Shown here one piece after another: positions 55,689 through 64,000 of a DNA stretch of 64,000 nucleotides. A program made the position numbers and the translations under genes. Below the pieces are notes generated by a model, which saw only the letters and a program-made list of their open reading frames with translations, was not told where the DNA came from and made no database searches. The stretch lies in the NCBI RefSeq assembly GCF_016908015.1, contig NZ_JAFBDB010000006.1, forward strand, positions 124,001 to 188,000. The letters are read 5' to 3'. The number at the start of each line of letters is the position of its first letter. Within the stretch, counting starts at the first letter, position 1. The DNA is from Clostridium pascui. Lineage in GTDB: Bacteria; Bacillota; Clostridia; Clostridiales; Clostridiaceae.

Positions 55689-56921
55689 ATGAAACAGTTC
55701 TTTATGAAAAAGTATATATTTGCAGGAATATTTGTTTTTATATTATTTGCTTTCGGCATTGCCAATTTTATATATCAATTTGATGAGATGAATGAAACTT
55801 TTGTAAAGTATGGCAAAATAAATAATCAAAGTGATGTAAAAAAATTAATTAGTAAAGTAGAAGAAACGGCCAATGAGGAATTGTTATGTAAAATTAATTT
55901 TATTGAAACTTACGCTTATATTCAAAAGTTGTTGGGCAAAAGCGAAATAGATAATTTTACCTATGGAAAAGATAAAAAAGGATTTTTAAATTATGCAAGC
56001 TTTTATAGAGAAGATGATCCTAATTTAAAAGAATATGCAAAACGAATTCGAAGATTAAAAAAAAGTCTTGAAAGGAAAGGTACTAAAGTTTTATTTATTA
56101 ATCCACCGGAAAAGTATGTACCAAATATCTCAGTATTTGATAAAGGTTTTCCAATCAATAATACAAATGAAATTCAAGATGAATTTTTGCTTTATCTTCA
56201 CAATAATGGTGTGGAAACATTGGATTTACGTAAAACAATATTAGAATCAGGACTACCTTATGAAAAACTTTTCTATAAAACGGACCATCACTGGACAGTT
56301 GAAGCAGCTTTTCTTGCGTTTCGTGCTTTAGTGAATGACATGGAAAGTCGCTATGGCGCAAAACTAGACCCAAAGGGATTTTATCGTGATTTAAATAATT
56401 ATAATAAATACTACTATCATCAAAGTATGCTTGGTTCTATGGGACGAAATTCAGGAATTAATTATAGTGGGTTAGATGATTTTACACTTATTACACCTAA
56501 ATTTAAAACAAATTTAGTTTGGGAAGCCGAAGATCTTGATGGGGATAAAAAGCACAAAGAAGGTAATTTTGAAGAGTCAATATTACAGTTAGATCTTTTA
56601 TCTTCTTCTAAAATTTATTCTGTTTCTAAGTATGATACATATATTGAAACCATTAATCCATGGGATAAAATAACGAATAAAAACAATCCCCATGGGCCTA
56701 AAATTTTATGTGTACGAGATTCTTATTTTTCACCAACTCTTTCTTTCTTGGCACCATTATGTAGTGAAATACATATGATTTGGCCATTGGCAACTTCAAA
56801 TAGGGTAGATGTTGAAAAGTATATAGAGAAATATAAATTTGACTATGTATTTATAGAATTATACCCCCATAATATTAAAGAGGAAGCCTTTCCTTATTTT
56901 AAAAGTGAAAAGAAAGAATAA
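55689..56921 (+). CDS. DHHW/AlgJ-like protein, putative polysaccharide O-acetyltransferase
   Basis: About 410 residues: one N-terminal membrane helix (YIFAGIFVFILFAFGIANF), then an extracellular SGNH-like domain. The family name motif is seen in YKTDHHWTVEAAF (catalytic Asp-His), and the likely nucleophile Ser lies in LCVRDSYFSP near the C-terminus. ATG 55689 has AAGGAGG at ideal spacing; the frame opens at TTG 55671, which is less likely. It pairs with the MBOAT protein and resembles the accessory acetylation protein of the clostridial cellulose operon. Confidence 0.87.
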   Translation: MKQFFMKKYIFAGIFVFILFAFGIANFIYQFDEMNETFVKYGKINNQSDVKKLISKVEETANEELLCKINFIETYAYIQKLLGKSEIDNFTYGKDKKGFLNYASFYREDDPNLKEYAKRIRRLKKSLERKGTKVLFINPPEKYVPNISVFDKGFPINNTNEIQDEFLLYLHNNGVETLDLRKTILESGLPYEKLFYKTDHHWTVEAAFLAFRALVNDMESRYGAKLDPKGFYRDLNNYNKYYYHQSMLGSMGRNSGINYSGLDDFTLITPKFKTNLVWEAEDLDGDKKHKEGNFEESILQLDLLSSSKIYSVSKYDTYIETINPWDKITNKNNPHGPKILCVRDSYFSPTLSFLAPLCSEIHMIWPLATSNRVDVEKYIEKYKFDYVFIELYPHNIKEEAFPYFKSEKKE

Positions 56922-56951
56922 AAATAATACTAAGAAGTGGAAGGTTTACGG

Positions 56952-57800
56952 ATGTACAAAAAAATAATAAATATTTTTGGATGGATTATTCTTTTAACAA
57001 TTATTTCTTATGGATACTGGAGTGTTCATCTGAAAAATGAAAAAAAAATCGCGCAAGGCACACCAGTAGAAGTTTCATTTTTAGAGCTTAAAGAAGATGC
57101 AGACTGTATACTCATACAACAAGGTGAAATCAATGTGTTGATTGATACAGGGGAGAAACAAGATGCACAGAAGATTGTGAATTATCTGCAAAAGAAAAAC
57201 GTATCTTGTATTGAGTATTTAATTCTAACACATCCAGACTTAGATCATATTGGTGGTGCAATGGATGTTATAGATAATTTTAAAGTGAAAAATATTATCC
57301 AATCTTATTATCCAAAAGGCAATAAAGAGTTGGAAAAGTTGAATGAAAAAATTAAAATACAGGGCATCCCTATAATATACCCAACATTAACTCGCAGGTT
57401 TTCAATTGGAGAGATGAATATACTTGTATATCCGCCGTTAGAAAAATATTACATAAAGGATAATAACTATTCACTAGTTACTTTGATTAAACATGGTAAA
57501 GTAAATATGCTGTTTGCAGGAGATGCGGAGAAAAAAAGGCTTGAAGAAATGATGCTTATTAATTGGCAAAATATTGACCTTTATAAAATACCTCATCACG
57601 GTCGAGCCAATATTAATTCAGAACGATTTATTAGAATTCTGAACCCAGCTTATGCGGTAGTTACTTCAAAAAATGCCGATGAAATAATAAAGGAAACTTG
57701 TAAAGATATTAACACTCAAGTATTTTATACAGGATCAGGGGACAAGGTATTCTATAGTAATGGAGATGTTTTAAATTTTGGTCATATCTTAAGTAAGTGA
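56952..57800 (+). CDS. ComEC/Rec2-like metallo-beta-lactamase-fold hydrolase
   Basis: About 282 residues with an N-terminal membrane anchor (IINIFGWIILLTIISYGYWS) and a metallo-beta-lactamase domain. The zinc motif is LTHPDLDHIGG, with further ligands in FAGDAE and KIPHHGR. It matches the extracellular hydrolase part of ComEC rather than a competence channel. Its placement inside the exopolysaccharide set suggests hydrolysis of a phosphodiester or ester at the surface, but no substrate is known. ATG 56952 fits the site GGAAGG better than GTG 56937. Confidence 0.83.
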   Translation: MYKKIINIFGWIILLTIISYGYWSVHLKNEKKIAQGTPVEVSFLELKEDADCILIQQGEINVLIDTGEKQDAQKIVNYLQKKNVSCIEYLILTHPDLDHIGGAMDVIDNFKVKNIIQSYYPKGNKELEKLNEKIKIQGIPIIYPTLTRRFSIGEMNILVYPPLEKYYIKDNNYSLVTLIKHGKVNMLFAGDAEKKRLEEMMLINWQNIDLYKIPHHGRANINSERFIRILNPAYAVVTSKNADEIIKETCKDINTQVFYTGSGDKVFYSNGDVLNFGHILSK

Positions 57801-57901
57801 ACAATGTGGGAAAAATTAGTATAATTTCGCATGTTCTACAAAACTAAATAATCACTATATTTTTAGTTTTATTTTCATTGTTATAAGATAAGGATTAAGG
57901 A

Positions 57902-60205
57902 GTGGAGAAGTTGAGTTTAGGAAAATATAAGAACAGAGTATGGATGGTGCTTAACAGTGTGCTTACGTGTGTTTATCTTTTTTGGAGAATTTTCTACACT
58001 ATACCCACTGAATATGGCCTAGTATCATTAATTGCGGGCATAGCTTTAATTACTGTAGAAGTGCTAGGTGCATTAGAAGCAGCTGTGCATTATTTTAATA
58101 TGCATAAGGTTGAAAACGTCCCATTGCCAAGTGTCCCCTTGGATATGTATCCTGATGTGGATATATTTATAGCAACATACAGTGAACCTAATGATATATT
58201 GTTGAAAACTGTAAATGGATGCTTGTATATGGACTACCCTGATAAGAGTAAAGTTCATATATATTTATGTGACGATAGCAGAAGACCTGAAGTACGTAAA
58301 CTTGCAAAGGATATGGGCATCAATTACATAGATAGGGAAGATAACAAGGGGGCTAAGGCTGGAAATTTAAATCATGCTATGTTGGTGACATCATCACCGT
58401 TGATTGTAACTTTAGATGCTGATATGATTCCAAAACATGATTTTCTAATGAAGACAGTACCTTATTTTGTTGATGCAGAAGTTAAGAACAATAATCGTAA
58501 AGAAGAAGATAAAATTAAAATTGGATTTGTACAAACACCACAAAGCTTTTATAATCCAGATTTGTTTCAATTTAACTTGTTCTCAGAAAATAGAATTCCA
58601 AATGAGCAAGATTACTTTTATAAGGATATTCAAGTTTCAAGAAATAAAAGCAATAGTGTTATCTATGGAGGATCTAATACAGTATTATCAAGAGCTGCAT
58701 TGGATGATATTGGTGGATTCTATACTCAATCTATCACGGAAGACTTTGCAACAGGTATTCTATTGCAGAAAAAAGGATATATTTGCTATGCAGTTAATGA
58801 AGTTTTAGCTTCAGGACTATCAGCAACGGATCTTAACAGTTTAATTCAGCAACGTGTACGTTGGGCAAGGGGTGTAATAGCAACAGGTAAAAAAATGCAC
58901 ATCATATTTACTCCTAATTTGACCTTAGGTCAAAAAATTAATTATATGGCTTCAATTTGGTATTGGTATGCACCAATAAAACGATTAATATATATCATGT
59001 CACCAATTCTTTTTGCTACATTTGGTTATGTTGTGTTAAAGTGTACTTTATTAGAAGTTTTAATATTTTGGCTGCCCATGTATATAACTAGTAATATCTC
59101 ATTGAAAATGCTTAGTGGAAACATTAGAACCACAAAGTGGACTAGTATATATGAGACACTTATGTTTCCGTATATGTTATTTCCAGTTCTCCTCGAGACT
59201 TTTGGTATAACTTTAAAGAAATTTCAAGTTACTAAAAAAGGTCAAGTTCAAAATGAGAAAGGTAAGAACATAGGATATATGATTCCTTTCCTAGTTCTAA
59301 TTGTATTGTCAATCATAGGTATTATCAATTGTATCTGCACAATTTTTGACAGTGGATCATTAAATCCAATTGTTGTTTTGTTCTGGTTAGCTACAAATCT
59401 ATTCTGCTTAGTTATGTCTCTTTTCTTTGTACAAGGAAGAGAGTATATGCGTAAGAGCGAAAGAGTTAATGCAAGAATAGATTGTGAAATACAGGATAGA
59501 TTTATGAGCCGTATATGTAAAACAAAAGATTTTTCTGAAACAGGTATTTCAATTATATTAAATGATCCTGTAAATATTGACGATGAACATGATGTTAGCA
59601 TTCAATTAAAAACAGATAGATACAATGCAAAGATGAAAGCAAGAATAGTTCATGTTGAAGAAATCAAAGATGGCTGGAAATACGCATTTTATATAACTGA
59701 TATGTGTAATTCCTATAGAGAATATCTTCAAATAATATACGATAGGGTTCCAACATTGCCTTTAAATTTATCTGAGTCTCTTAGCAGCTTTGATGATTTA
59801 AGATTAAATGTTTCTAAAAGAACAAAGGAAACTTTTTACGAGAATAGACGACTTCCTAGAATCAATATGAATGTAGATGTTAAAACTGAAAAAGGTGACT
59901 TTGTGAATGTTATAAATTATAACTATAAATATATTGCATTAAATATAAAAGATAAACCTGAAAATCTGTTACTGATACCAGTAGATGGTTTAGAATTAGA
60001 TTGTGAATATGAACGAACAGTAAGAGAAAATATTGAGCTATATGCAGTAAAAAATTACAACGAAATTCACACAAATAATGGAAAACAGAAATTATTAGAG
60101 AAATGGATTGAAGAGACTAGGACTACTAAATCAGAGAAAATGGAGGCAAGAAATGATACAAAAGTATCGAAGACAAATGAACTCAAAGAAATGGATTTTC
60201 TCTAA
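57902..60205 (+). CDS. ccsA: cellulose synthase catalytic subunit with PilZ domain (CcsA/BcsA-like)
   Basis: Processive GT2 enzyme making beta-1,4-glucan and exporting it through its own membrane channel; 767 residues. Two N-terminal helices precede the GT domain with all four motifs: LCDDSRRPE (near 122), TLDADMIP (170), SITEDFATG (280) and QQRVRWARG (315). Five or six C-terminal helices follow, then a PilZ domain: RVNAR and DFSETGI are the paired c-di-GMP-binding motifs. A second RxxxR-led segment (RRLPRINMNV, near 655) looks like a degenerate PilZ copy. The start is GTG 57902 or, with better spacing from AAGGAG, TTG 57911. No BcsB- or BcsC-like gene is present, as expected for a Gram-positive. 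Confidence 0.93.
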   Translation: MEKLSLGKYKNRVWMVLNSVLTCVYLFWRIFYTIPTEYGLVSLIAGIALITVEVLGALEAAVHYFNMHKVENVPLPSVPLDMYPDVDIFIATYSEPNDILLKTVNGCLYMDYPDKSKVHIYLCDDSRRPEVRKLAKDMGINYIDREDNKGAKAGNLNHAMLVTSSPLIVTLDADMIPKHDFLMKTVPYFVDAEVKNNNRKEEDKIKIGFVQTPQSFYNPDLFQFNLFSENRIPNEQDYFYKDIQVSRNKSNSVIYGGSNTVLSRAALDDIGGFYTQSITEDFATGILLQKKGYICYAVNEVLASGLSATDLNSLIQQRVRWARGVIATGKKMHIIFTPNLTLGQKINYMASIWYWYAPIKRLIYIMSPILFATFGYVVLKCTLLEVLIFWLPMYITSNISLKMLSGNIRTTKWTSIYETLMFPYMLFPVLLETFGITLKKFQVTKKGQVQNEKGKNIGYMIPFLVLIVLSIIGIINCICTIFDSGSLNPIVVLFWLATNLFCLVMSLFFVQGREYMRKSERVNARIDCEIQDRFMSRICKTKDFSETGISIILNDPVNIDDEHDVSIQLKTDRYNAKMKARIVHVEEIKDGWKYAFYITDMCNSYREYLQIIYDRVPTLPLNLSESLSSFDDLRLNVSKRTKETFYENRRLPRINMNVDVKTEKGDFVNVINYNYKYIALNIKDKPENLLLIPVDGLELDCEYERTVRENIELYAVKNYNEIHTNNGKQKLLEKWIEETRTTKSEKMEARNDTKVSKTNELKEMDFL

Positions 60206-61301
60206 GACACAGTGCATAAAATTTCTTATATTAATTCTTACGTTATCTGTGATTTGTTTTAGCATATATGCTTATAGCAAGCCATCAGGTATTCAATTCG
60301 TAAAAAAGATGAAAGTTGGTTGGAATCTTGGGAATTCTTTAGATACCTATGGTGTGGGGATCATAAATGGAGATCCTGAAATCTATGAGATTTTTTGGGG
60401 GAATCCAGTTACTACTAAAGCTATCATTGATGAAATTAAAATTGGTGGGTTTAATACAATTAGAATTCCTGTTACATGGTATGAACATATGGATGAGAAA
60501 GGTGTAATTGATGAAAAGTGGATGAATAGAGTGCAGGAAGTTGTTGATTACGTTATTGAAAATGATATGTATGCAATTGTAGATATTCATCATGACAAAT
60601 GGTTTGTGCCAACTTATGAAAATCAAGATAATGCAAAAAAAATTTTATGTTCAACGTGGGCTCAAATTGCACAAAGATTTGCAAATTATGATGAACATTT
60701 AATATTTGAAGCGATGAATGAGCCAAGGCTAATTGGTACTGAGTTTGAGTGGAATGCTGGGAATAAAGAAGCAAGAGAAGTGTTAAACAATTTAAATGCT
60801 GCCTTCGTAAAAACGATACGCGAAGCTGGAATTGAAAATAAAAAACGTTACCTAATGATAGCCCCGTACTGCAATTCAGCTGATGACGAAGCTTTAGGAG
60901 ACTTTATAGTGCCAAGAGATGATCGTATAATTGTTTCAATTCATGAATATGTTCCCTATAAATTTGCCATGAAGGAAGGTGGCACCAAGAGTTGGAATAA
61001 AAAGAATAAGAAAGATACAGCAGACATAGATAAGACTATGAATAATCTTCATTATAATTTTATTAGTAAAGGTATACCGGTAATTATTAGCGAGTTTGGT
61101 GCGGCAAACAAAGAGAATCTTGAAGATCGTATGGAGTGGGCTAATTATTATGTTTACGCTGCAACAAAAAAGAATATTATGTGTATTTGGTGGGACAATG
61201 GGGGTAGTGAATATAAAACAGGTAAGTATGAATTGTTTGATAGACATAATTTAAACTGGGAATACCCACAAATTGTTGATATACTTAAACAAGTTAAGTA
61301 A
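60153..61301 (+). CDS. ccsZ: GH5 endo-glucanase of the cellulose locus (CcsZ-like)
   Basis: Glycoside hydrolase family 5, about 382 residues, with an N-terminal membrane anchor or signal (IKFLILILTLSVICFSIYAY) so that it acts outside the cell. GWNLGNSLDTYG, the acid/base Glu in FEAMNEPRL (near 189) and the nucleophile Glu in VIISEFGAA (near 313) are all present. ATG 60153 follows GGAGG and lies inside the end of the synthase gene, overlapping it by 53 bp in another frame. It probably trims or releases nascent cellulose, as BcsZ and clostridial CcsZ do, rather than digesting plant cellulose. Confidence 0.92.
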   Translation: MIQKYRRQMNSKKWIFSKTQCIKFLILILTLSVICFSIYAYSKPSGIQFVKKMKVGWNLGNSLDTYGVGIINGDPEIYEIFWGNPVTTKAIIDEIKIGGFNTIRIPVTWYEHMDEKGVIDEKWMNRVQEVVDYVIENDMYAIVDIHHDKWFVPTYENQDNAKKILCSTWAQIAQRFANYDEHLIFEAMNEPRLIGTEFEWNAGNKEAREVLNNLNAAFVKTIREAGIENKKRYLMIAPYCNSADDEALGDFIVPRDDRIIVSIHEYVPYKFAMKEGGTKSWNKKNKKDTADIDKTMNNLHYNFISKGIPVIISEFGAANKENLEDRMEWANYYVYAATKKNIMCIWWDNGGSEYKTGKYELFDRHNLNWEYPQIVDILKQVK

Positions 61302-61331
61302 ACAAACTGCATTATTTATTCTCTGTTATTT

Positions 61332-61380
61332 TAAATGGAACGAGTTTTGCAAAGGTAATTGCTAAAACTTGTTCCATTTA
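61332..61380 (+). terminator. terminator of the cellulose operon
   Basis: Long stem of about 19 bp (61332-61350 with 61361-61380) with minor mismatches, containing TAAATGGAAC / GTTCCATTTA. It stands between convergent genes and may serve both. Confidence 0.75.
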
Positions 61381-61564
61381 GGCATTTATCTATTATGTTA
61401 TTGAAGTTAATATCTAGATATAAGTAACTACACATTGATGGTGTTCAATGAAATTCCATGATAACTTAAGTGTGTAAAAATAAATTATTCATTGGATAAA
61501 GTTTTCTCAAGTCTGGAGTTTGAGAGTAGATTCAATATTGCGAATTATAATTATACAAACATAT

Positions 61565-62017
61565 TTAACTTATATGATAATTTGAAAAAGTACCCCAATC
61601 TTCTACTTTATTAAATTGAGGATTAGATGACATAAAGTGGACTATTATTGGAGCGTTGTCTAATTCGGGATATGCATTAAAGAATACTCTATCACCATAT
61701 CTAATAGCTTCTAAGGCAAGGGGTAACTCGCGTCTAAATACGTAATTTCTTACAGCTGTAACCATTGGACAAAATTCTCCATCTACATATAAATACACGT
61801 GAAAAAAGTAGCAATCTGCTTTTCTAATCCATTCACCAAGCACTTCATCTCTCATAGCATTAATTTTCTCATAAGCATATTTTAATCCAATAGTCAAAAA
61901 AAGTTCTGCAGTTATATCAGAATGAGTAAGCGTATAGCGCCTAGGTATAATAGGTGCTGTAGCAGTGACTCCATCTTTAAATTCCACTGAAAGCTTTTCA
62001 GGGTTTAATCTGCTCAT
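61565..62017 (-). CDS. Staygreen-family protein
   Basis: 150-residue protein of the Staygreen (SGR) family, whose plant members remove magnesium from chlorophyll a. Bacterial homologs occur in non-photosynthetic Firmicutes. Family blocks: LNPEKLSVEFKDGVT, PIIPRRYTLTHSDITAELFLTIG, RRELPLALEAIRYGDRVFFNAYPELDNAPI and a C-terminal VEDWGTFSNY. No tetrapyrrole gene is in the window. It is a single-gene unit convergent with the cellulose operon. The native substrate in an anaerobe is unknown; a dechelatase on another metallo-tetrapyrrole is a guess. Confidence 0.85.
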   Translation of the reverse strand: MSRLNPEKLSVEFKDGVTATAPIIPRRYTLTHSDITAELFLTIGLKYAYEKINAMRDEVLGEWIRKADCYFFHVYLYVDGEFCPMVTAVRNYVFRRELPLALEAIRYGDRVFFNAYPELDNAPIIVHFMSSNPQFNKVEDWGTFSNYHIS

Positions 62018-62209
62018 ATAATACCTTCTTGTATATATTTATTATAAGAGTATTATATGATGGTTACAGCTATTATGTTAGTAAGCTACGGATAATTAAA
62101 TCTTAGAACATCTAAATGATGATCTATGATAAGGGGAATAAAACAAGATTAGGTATAGTATAAATTATATAATGAGTATTAAAATTTAGACATAATAGGA
62201 GTAGTAACA

Positions 62210-63004
62210 ATGGAGATTTTTGTATTTTTTGTGTTGATGTATATTTCTGTATTTTTACATGAACTTGGGCACTTCCTGTCAAGTAAAATATTTAATATTA
62301 AAGTGTATGAGTTTAGCGTTGGGCTAGGCTCTGTCTTTTGTAGATTTAATCTCCAGGAAACTAATTTTTATCTTAAAAATTTGCCATTGGGTGGATATAT
62401 AAGTTATTCTGACGATGATGTATTCAAGCTAAGCATCGTTAAGGAATGGATTATTATATTATCAGGAGTTTTAATGAATTTTTTAACATGCATTGTTTCT
62501 TTATCACTTGCTTATAATAAGAACATTTTCTACATGATGAAAATGTTTTTTATAAAAATTCTCCTTCCATTTTCTTCTGCAATGCTTAATTTTTTAGATT
62601 ATGCTGGATTAGATAATAATTTAAATAACGCTTTAAGTTCAATACCTAAGCTATCCTCTTTTAATGACTTATACTTTATATTAGCTTGCATCAATTTATC
62701 TTTAGTTATCTCTAATTTATTACCAATTCCTATTCTAGATGGCGGTCAGATAATAATGAGTATAATTAGAAGAGTAAGCTATAAACTAGGAACATCAAAG
62801 CAATATATAGATTTATTAGGGAATATTATCTACTTCATATGTTGGGTACTTCTTTTACTACCTTTGCTTATTAATAAATTTTTATCTTCTGAAAACCAAG
62901 TTATATTTATTCTTTATATAATAATGGGAATTTTATTTTTAGGGATTATATTAGTATTTAAGCAAACAGAGATTTGCAAAAAAGTTTTGAAAAGAACCTA
63001 CTAG
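62210..63004 (+). CDS. M50-family membrane metalloprotease (site-2 protease-like)
   Basis: Polytopic zinc protease of 264 residues. HELGH at residues 17-21 in the first helix gives two zinc ligands and the catalytic Glu; the third ligand is the Asp in PIPILDGGQI near residue 175. FSVGLGSVFCRF and LPLGGYISYSDDD match the M50 core. There is no PDZ domain, so it is a short-form member and not the RseP/SpoIVFB standard. Substrate unknown; a role in signal or peptide processing is usual. Confidence 0.87.
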   Translation: MEIFVFFVLMYISVFLHELGHFLSSKIFNIKVYEFSVGLGSVFCRFNLQETNFYLKNLPLGGYISYSDDDVFKLSIVKEWIIILSGVLMNFLTCIVSLSLAYNKNIFYMMKMFFIKILLPFSSAMLNFLDYAGLDNNLNNALSSIPKLSSFNDLYFILACINLSLVISNLLPIPILDGGQIIMSIIRRVSYKLGTSKQYIDLLGNIIYFICWVLLLLPLLINKFLSSENQVIFILYIIMGILFLGIILVFKQTEICKKVLKRTY

Positions 63005-63018
63005 CAGTAACTTAAATG

Positions 63019-63049
63019 AAACCTCTGAATAATATTAATTCAGAGGTTT
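63019..63049. terminator. bidirectional terminator between M50 and M14 genes
   Basis: Perfect 12-bp stem AAACCTCTGAAT (63019-63030) / ATTCAGAGGTTT (63038-63049), followed by TTC on the plus strand and by CATTTAAG on the minus strand. Confidence 0.8.
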
Positions 63050-63086
63050 TCACAAAATAATATATGACTTTTTATTTAATTAATTT

Positions 63087-64000
63087 CTACCAGCCATTTC
63101 CCCATAATAGATAACCTGGAACTTCTGAACCTGGTCCATAGGGCTCGCTGTATATCATAGTAAGTATGGAGTCCTTTGCTCCTTCTACCATTTTACTCTG
63201 TTCTGATGGAGCAACTCCTACCATTTGAGCTTTTGAAGTGTTTTTAAACCATACATCCTTAACTCCATTCCATTCGCCTTTATATACCCATTGATCTGCT
63301 GGTAATTCATTTTCCCATGTGCATTGTTCATCAATTGTACCATTTGGATTTGATTTTCCACCAGCATAAACTTCGATAGTGTAGGAATGTATACCAAGCC
63401 TTCCATATGTCCAATCTATCATTTCTGCAGAAGTAGGATAATCATCATAGGATTGTTTTGCATAAAATTTTCTACCAGTAGTTTTTTCAAGTGCGTTTTT
63501 CATATCAAGGGACACTTTTTCCATAAACTCAGCATCCTTTGGTTTTTCGGAGGTATTACACCAAGGTGTTAATACACATTGTATACCTGTGTGAAGGGTT
63601 GCTAAAGCATGAATTTTCTTTGTCATTAAGAAATTTTGGACAGCCTTCACTTCAGGTTCTGCAGCAGGGTTAGATCCTGCTCTTGTATATGCATTCCCAC
63701 CTAGTACTGGATTTGCATCCACATCTAAGTAATTCCATAAATAATCAAATGTTCTATTTAGGTCAATATTACTTTGTTTTGGATCGTCGCCAAATACTCC
63801 GTTTTTATCCCAATCAGGGCTCTCCATACCAATTTTTTTTCTATCCTTTATAGCTGAATTTTTAGCACCTACGTATATATCAGCTATTATTCCATCTCCA
63901 TCTGTGTCTTTATAGGGATCGCTAAAGACTATATTATTACCATTACGATCTGTTGGTCTTAAGTTTTCTCTGATTGGATATATAAATGATTGGGCATATC
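63087..64000 (-). CDS. M14 zinc carboxypeptidase, C-terminal part (5' end outside window)
   Basis: Secreted-type metallocarboxypeptidase. The frame is open to the window edge, so the gene continues past 64000; the ATG at 63827 is internal. Visible M14 features: IDLNRTFDYLW (substrate Asn-Arg), ATLHTGIQCVLTPW (third zinc His) and the catalytic Glu in SYTIEVYAGG. Upstream of that, DPYKDTDGDGIIAD is a calcium-binding DxDxDG motif, like those of dockerin and thrombospondin repeats, inserted in the peptidase domain. The first zinc motif (HxxE) is outside the window. It probably trims extracellular peptides. Confidence 0.85.
   Translation of the reverse strand, partial: YAQSFIYPIRENLRPTDRNGNNIVFSDPYKDTDGDGIIADIYVGAKNSAIKDRKKIGMESPDWDKNGVFGDDPKQSNIDLNRTFDYLWNYLDVDANPVLGGNAYTRAGSNPAAEPEVKAVQNFLMTKKIHALATLHTGIQCVLTPWCNTSEKPKDAEFMEKVSLDMKNALEKTTGRKFYAKQSYDDYPTSAEMIDWTYGRLGIHSYTIEVYAGGKSNPNGTIDEQCTWENELPADQWVYKGEWNGVKDVWFKNTSKAQMVGVAPSEQSKMVEGAKDSILTMIYSEPYGPGSEVPGYLLWGNGW

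Noticed and set aside
58467-58808. 113-residue plus-strand frame inside the cellulose synthase gene
   Set aside because: Out-of-frame shadow of conserved GT2 coding sequence with no site or family match.

Overview
The window reads as AT-rich chromosomal DNA of an anaerobic, spore-forming Clostridium-type Firmicute. The basis is low GC, strong GGAGG-type ribosome binding sites with occasional GTG/TTG starts, spore-linked families (GerMN lipoprotein, CotH-like kinase), oxygen-sensitive radical 2-hydroxyacyl-CoA dehydratase genes, and a clostridial-type cellulose synthase locus. I cannot name the species. I saw no rRNA, tRNA, CRISPR array, transposase or prophage gene. Both ends cut genes: a tyrosine phenol-lyase on the left and an M14 carboxypeptidase on the right.

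Region 1 (1-12.2 kb) is amino-acid fermentation. It holds the 3' end of tyrosine phenol-lyase, a Na+-dependent NSS transporter, a GntR regulator, and an FldABC/HadABC-like set (class III CoA-transferase and two dehydratase subunits). Acyl-CoA dehydrogenase, EtfB, EtfA, a YkvI-type transporter and the dehydratase activator follow. Together they would reduce a 2-hydroxyacyl-CoA made from an aromatic or branched amino acid to the saturated acid. A good sigma-A promoter and four 12-bp direct repeats lie before the first catabolic gene.

Region 2 (12.3-16.9 kb) has a TetR regulator and a bioY-bioB-bioD-bioA operon behind a BirA-type operator whose right half contains the -35 box. A 110-bp palindromic element separates it from region 3 (16.9-20.3 kb): an alanine/glycine:cation symporter and a C26 gamma-glutamyl hydrolase, divergent from a LysR regulator.

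Region 3b (20.4-39.9 kb) is the most interesting part. A membrane-bound AraC-type sensor-regulator precedes a ribose/inositol-type ABC importer, an archaeal-type GAPDH and PGK pair, a split transketolase, IolB, IolD, IolE, IolG, an SDR, a xylose-isomerase-like TIM barrel, a LarA-type nickel racemase homolog and an ATP-dependent 6-phosphofructokinase. The upper myo-inositol pathway is complete down to 2-deoxy-5-keto-D-gluconate (DKG). The usual exit enzymes IolC, IolJ and IolA are absent from the window. I propose that the split transketolase cleaves DKG directly, giving xylulose 5-phosphate and D-malate semialdehyde. The GAPDH/PGK pair would oxidise that aldehyde, an isostere of D-glyceraldehyde 3-phosphate, to D-malate with ATP gain. 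LarA would racemise the malate, and Pfk would help regenerate the transketolase acceptor. This is inference, but every step has a candidate gene and the stereochemistry fits.

Region 4 (39.9-50.6 kb) is mixed housekeeping: SstT, a DUF3243 protein, a PRPP-synthetase-like protein, a GerMN/Gmad2 lipoprotein, an orphan PAS histidine kinase, DegV, a peroxiredoxin, a YjdM zinc-ribbon protein, and an EamA transporter behind two complete singlet glycine riboswitches in series, each with its own terminator.

Region 5 (50.8-61.4 kb) is an exopolysaccharide locus: VTC-domain protein, DUF4956 protein, CotH-like kinase, small membrane protein, MBOAT acyltransferase, DHHW/AlgJ-like protein, ComEC-like metallohydrolase, PilZ-bearing cellulose synthase and GH5 glucanase. 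It probably makes O-acetylated cellulose. The window ends with a Staygreen-family protein, an M50 membrane protease and the partial M14 peptidase.
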